A stretch of DNA of 64,000 nucleotides from Drechslerella dactyloides. Taxonomy: Eukaryota > Ascomycota > Orbiliomycetes > Orbiliales > Orbiliaceae. The stretch lies in NCBI GenBank assembly GCA_020064725.1, contig JAGTWJ010000011.1, forward strand, positions 1,836,749 through 1,900,748, given 5' to 3'. This document shows positions 60,675 through 64,000 of the stretch, piece by piece. The notes under the pieces were generated by a model. That model ran no database searches, had not been told where the DNA came from, and worked only from the letters and a program-made list of their open reading frames with translations. The translations under genes were made by a program, and so were the position numbers. Every line of letters begins with the position of its first letter. Positions within the stretch are counted from its first letter, which is position 1.

Positions 60675-63439
60675 TATTTCTTATTCTTAAATTTAATATC
60701 TACTAAGTTTTTTTATTATTAGAAAATAAATAAAATTTTTATAATTAAAGAATATTTTAAATAATTTTATGATTTATAAGTAAACTCTTTATTTTTTACA
60801 AGCATATAAGATAACTATAAATTTTTTATTATATATTAAATATTTAATTTTTATAATATTAAATTTATATAATAAATAAATAATTAAATACTATTTTTAG
60901 TTAGATTATTTCTATAATAAGCAGACTTCTAAAATTATTATAGAAATATTAGCTTTTATTTATACTAATAACTTAGAATTATATAATTCAAAATTAATAC
61001 TAAGATAAAAGTTTTTTTTAAATTTAGAAAACCTTAATTCTTTTTTTAATTATTTCAAATTATATATTTTTTTTCATCAATTTTAAGAAAATAAGAACTA
61101 AGTATTATATTCTCAAATAAATCATTAGTAGTAATTATATAATTTTAAAAAAATTTATACTTTTTTAAATATTTTAATATTAACTAATTTTATATAATTT
61201 ATATTTTCTTTAGATCTATTTATATACCATATAAAATATAATAGTTTCTAAAAATTTAATTTTAATAACTTCAAATTTAAATTTCTTTAATTTAATTTTA
61301 AATTTATATTAATTCAGAGTTTTAAAGATTTAATTAATATATTTTTAATATTTATTAGAGTCTATATTATAAATAAATATTATCTAAATATACTATATAT
61401 ATATTATTAATATATTTTTATAAAATATATTTATAAATATTTAAAAAGTCACAAATACATTAATTAATCTAAAAAACATAATTAAATATTTAAATAATTT
61501 ATATTTAATTTTAAAAATAGTTTTCTATTTTTTTAAAAATTAATCTTAATATTATAGTATATATTAATAAAATTAAGTTTTATATAAATTATAATACTTA
61601 ATATTTTATTAAAAGATTTATTAATAAGAAGTAAGAATTCTCTATCTTTAATAATAATTATATTAAAGATTTAATAATCAATACAAATTTATAATTTATC
61701 TATATCTTTTTTTTATAAATAAAATAAAATATTCTACTAATAAATTAAAAAATTATATAATTTTATTTTAAATTTTTTTTTCATATATTTTTAAAATACT
61801 ACTACCTCTTATTAATATTTTTATATATTAATATAATTAAAATTATATTAATATATTTATATATTAATATAAATTAAATTTATTTCTTTCTATAATAATA
61901 TTAAATATTTAAATAAGTTAATTTCTAGTAAAATTTATTTTCTAATACAAATTAAAAAATATTTTTTTTTTTAAATATTTATTTAAAATATCTGCTATTT
62001 CAAATATTATATATAGTTTCTTAATTTAAATCTATACTTTTTAAAATATTAATTTATATTATATTTATTTCTAATTTCTTTTTTAAATAAATATATTATA
62101 ATTTTAAATAGGTTTTTCTTAAAATATTCCTATTAATTAGTTATATTTAACAATTTTTTAATAATTACAGTTATTAAAGGTAATTTCTTTCTTTTTTAAT
62201 TAATACTAAAGTTATATTTTATTAATTATAAGAATCTAAAAATTAATAAAATATCTTTTAAAAGATTTAAAATATTAATTATATATTTTTTCTAAATATT
62301 TTATTAATAAATAATTAAAAATTATTTCTTAATAACTTTTCCTAAAATTAGTATGAAAAAATGGTAACTCAATAAATATTAAATTCTATTATATTTTAAA
62401 TTAATATTTTTACATTATTTAGTAGAAATATAGCTTTTTTCTATTTTATTATAATTAAGGTTTTTATAGAGTTTTTAAAAATAAATAAATAAAAATAAGT
62501 TTTTATAAAACTAAGATTTTTTATCTTAGTAATTTCTATTAGTTTTAAAATATTTCTAATTTTTTAATTTATATTATTAAATATATCTTCTATAATTTTT
62601 TAAGTATTAAAATAATAAAATATTTTAGGTAGTAGATTTTTTTTTTTTTATAAATATATATAGTAATATTATTATTTTTCTTTATATTTTTTAAAATAAT
62701 ATATGTAATTTTTATAGAAGTATTTAGTTTTAAATTTTAATATTTCTTTTTTGTATTTTTAGTAAAGTAGTATTAAAGTATTATTCCTATTTTTTATATA
62801 TATTAAGATTTTAATATATATTATATATAATTATAGGGTAGTTTTTCTAGTTTATTATTTTAATATATTTTATTTTACTAAAATTATTTTACTAACTAAA
62901 ATTATCTATTTTTTTATAGATTTTTTAATTTTTTTATATTCTTATATTAGATTTCTAATTTTATTAATATATCTTTTTAAGCTTGTTTATTTAAATTAAT
63001 TTCTTCTATTTCTTTGATTTAATTATTATAATAATATATATAATAGTTATTCTATATTATAAATATCTAATATAATATATATTTGAAGGTATTAAAATTT
63101 TTCTAAATAATTATTCTTTAATATAATTAAATATAAAAATAGTAATATTAATAGATCTATTTATTATTATTATTATATAAATAAAATATTTATATAATTA
63201 AATATTAATACTATTTTTTTTATAAAAATAATATTTCTATTTTTTATAAAAAGATATTCTATACTTTTAAAAAATTATTATTATTTATAAGATTATATTA
63301 AAATAAATTTTATTATTTTTTTACCTAAAACTAATAAATTTCTTATTAATTAGCAAAATTTTAACTATATAAAAATAATTATATAATAATATATAGATTT
63401 CTAGTATAATTAAAAAATATTATATTTTTTATTATTATA

Positions 63440-63912
63440 ACGTCAATGATAGCGGCGGCACAGACAAACGACCAGTATACCTTTCGAAGCACCCCTGATA
63501 AGCTATCTTTAATTTATACACTATTATAACTATAATAATAGCTATTACTATAATTAAATCTTATATTACTTTAGTTTATAAGTATTAAAAAAAAATAAAA
63601 CTTTAAATATTTAAATAGCTATTAAATTATATAATATTTTATATAGAATTTAGTATATTGTTGTAGTGGCTGCCTTTTATATAATAAAAGTATTCTAAAG
63701 TTATAAAATCTTAAAATTAAAAAAAATATTATTATTTAATATATATTTATTATCTATATAATTTTTTTATTTTAGATTATTTAATATAGAAGATATAACC
63801 AATTAACTGTTATTGATATATAATAATAATATTTTAATATATTAATAAGAAATAGATTAATAATTTTGTTAGATGTTGCTTAGAATTATAAACTATTTCT
63901 CTAAAAAGTATA
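63440..63912 (+). mobile_element. Pogo-type element B4, 5' part
   Basis: Starts ACGTCAATGATAGCGGCGGC with TA at 63,438-63,439, a diverged subfamily B terminus. Interior is the transposase N-terminal relic (around the HTH and the region before the catalytic domain) collinear with B1 and B3. MITE copy 5 interrupts it at 63,911; the remainder lies beyond the window. Confidence 0.72.
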
Positions 63913-64000
63913 ATGTCAATAATAAGCGACTGGACCAGACAAACAACCAGACACCCCCCTTATATATTTCTTTAATTTAATATAAAAAAGATTTAAAAAA
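63913..64000 (+). mobile_element. MITE copy 5, cut by window end
   Basis: First 88 bp of the 249-bp MITE, beginning ATGTCAATAATAAGCGACTG after TA (63,911-63,912). It carries more transitions than copies 1, 2 and 4 (ACG to ATG; AAGCGACC to AAACAACC). Inserted in B4. Confidence 0.88.

Larger units (their letters stand above)
58607..63437 (-). mobile_element. Gypsy/chromovirus relic G3 (3' LTR, RNase H, RT)
   Basis: Minus orientation. 3' LTR 58,607-60,288 (1,682 bp; right edge TGTAACT-type, left edge TGTTACA as written on the plus strand). Pol follows to the right: RNase H (NKKFIVILYACKK, about 60,700-60,850; DASDYAIG region decayed), the RT-RNase H link (about 61,020-61,170) and RT (about 61,180-61,800; KDREFLLLINKSF, IYIKLNFINIYYNI). 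Integrase and chromodomain, about 1.77 kb in G2, are missing: MITE copy 4 lies exactly at the junction. Right of RT the relic continues without clear motifs to B4 at 63,440. G3 inserted into the RT of G4. Confidence 0.78.

Noticed and set aside
34005..64000. Extremely AT-rich DNA as a mitochondrial genome segment
   Set aside because: It holds nuclear-type nested Gypsy, Copia and pogo elements with TA flanks and shows RIP-type decay; no mitochondrial genes, rRNA or tRNA are visible.

Overview
This window looks like nuclear DNA of a filamentous ascomycete (Pezizomycotina) that carries out, or once carried out, repeat-induced point mutation (RIP). The recognisable gene relics belong to fungal families: a DUF6606/DUF3638-type giant protein, NACHT-WD40-type propellers, a fungal BTB protein, a fungal RNase III-like protein and a C2H2 protein. 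The transposons are Fot1/pogo, Gypsy with chromodomain, and Copia. Decay is almost wholly C-to-T and G-to-A, giving TAG and TAA at former Trp and Gln codons. I find no intact protein-coding gene, tRNA or rRNA. The species cannot be fixed from the sequence.

Left part (1 to about 34,000), moderately AT-rich: a graveyard of single-copy-looking gene relics that keep one reading frame over long distances but carry point nonsense mutations. In order: an unrecognised 564-codon relic (16-1707, minus); a Cys/His-containing relic (4720-6306, plus); a lysine-rich/acidic relic (7381-7905, plus); the N-terminal half of a DUF6606-family protein (11,794-17,681, minus); WD40 repeats (18,480-18,866, minus); an RNase III-like gene with a preserved intron (19,394-19,919, minus); a BTB protein (21,903-22,805, minus); a C2H2 zinc-finger protein (25,794-27,161, plus); another Cys/His relic (29,722-31,065, plus); and a WD40-protein C-terminus (32,156-32,497, plus). 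Between them lie satellite-like repeats, notably a 17-bp minisatellite with an orientation switch and a GT-rich duplicated unit.

Right part (about 34,000 to 64,000), extremely AT-rich: a nest of RIP-degraded transposons. Three retroelement groups form the bed: a Gypsy/chromovirus family with a very long LTR of about 1.68-1.70 kb (copies G1 plus, G2 minus, G3 minus, G4 plus) and a Copia relic. Into these are inserted Fot1/pogo-type DNA transposons of about 1.89 kb (subfamilies A and B), two foldback elements of about 1.1 kb, and five copies of a 249-bp MITE. All the DNA elements end in ACGT, sit between TA dinucleotides and have termini built from two copies of a GCGAGCGGACCAC-like box spaced 17 bp apart.

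The insertions can be ordered: Copia holds P0, A1 and G2; P0 holds B1 and B2; B2 was hit by G1, which holds a foldback; G2 holds a MITE and a foldback that itself holds B3; G4 holds two MITEs, A2 and G3; G3 holds a MITE and B4, and B4 holds a MITE. The MITEs are nearly unmutated while everything around them is ruined, which fits escape from RIP by short length. The MITE has one end like subfamily A and the other like subfamily B. Two MITE/foldback positions coincide with rearrangement junctions. This TIR family and its MITE are the most interesting system in the window.
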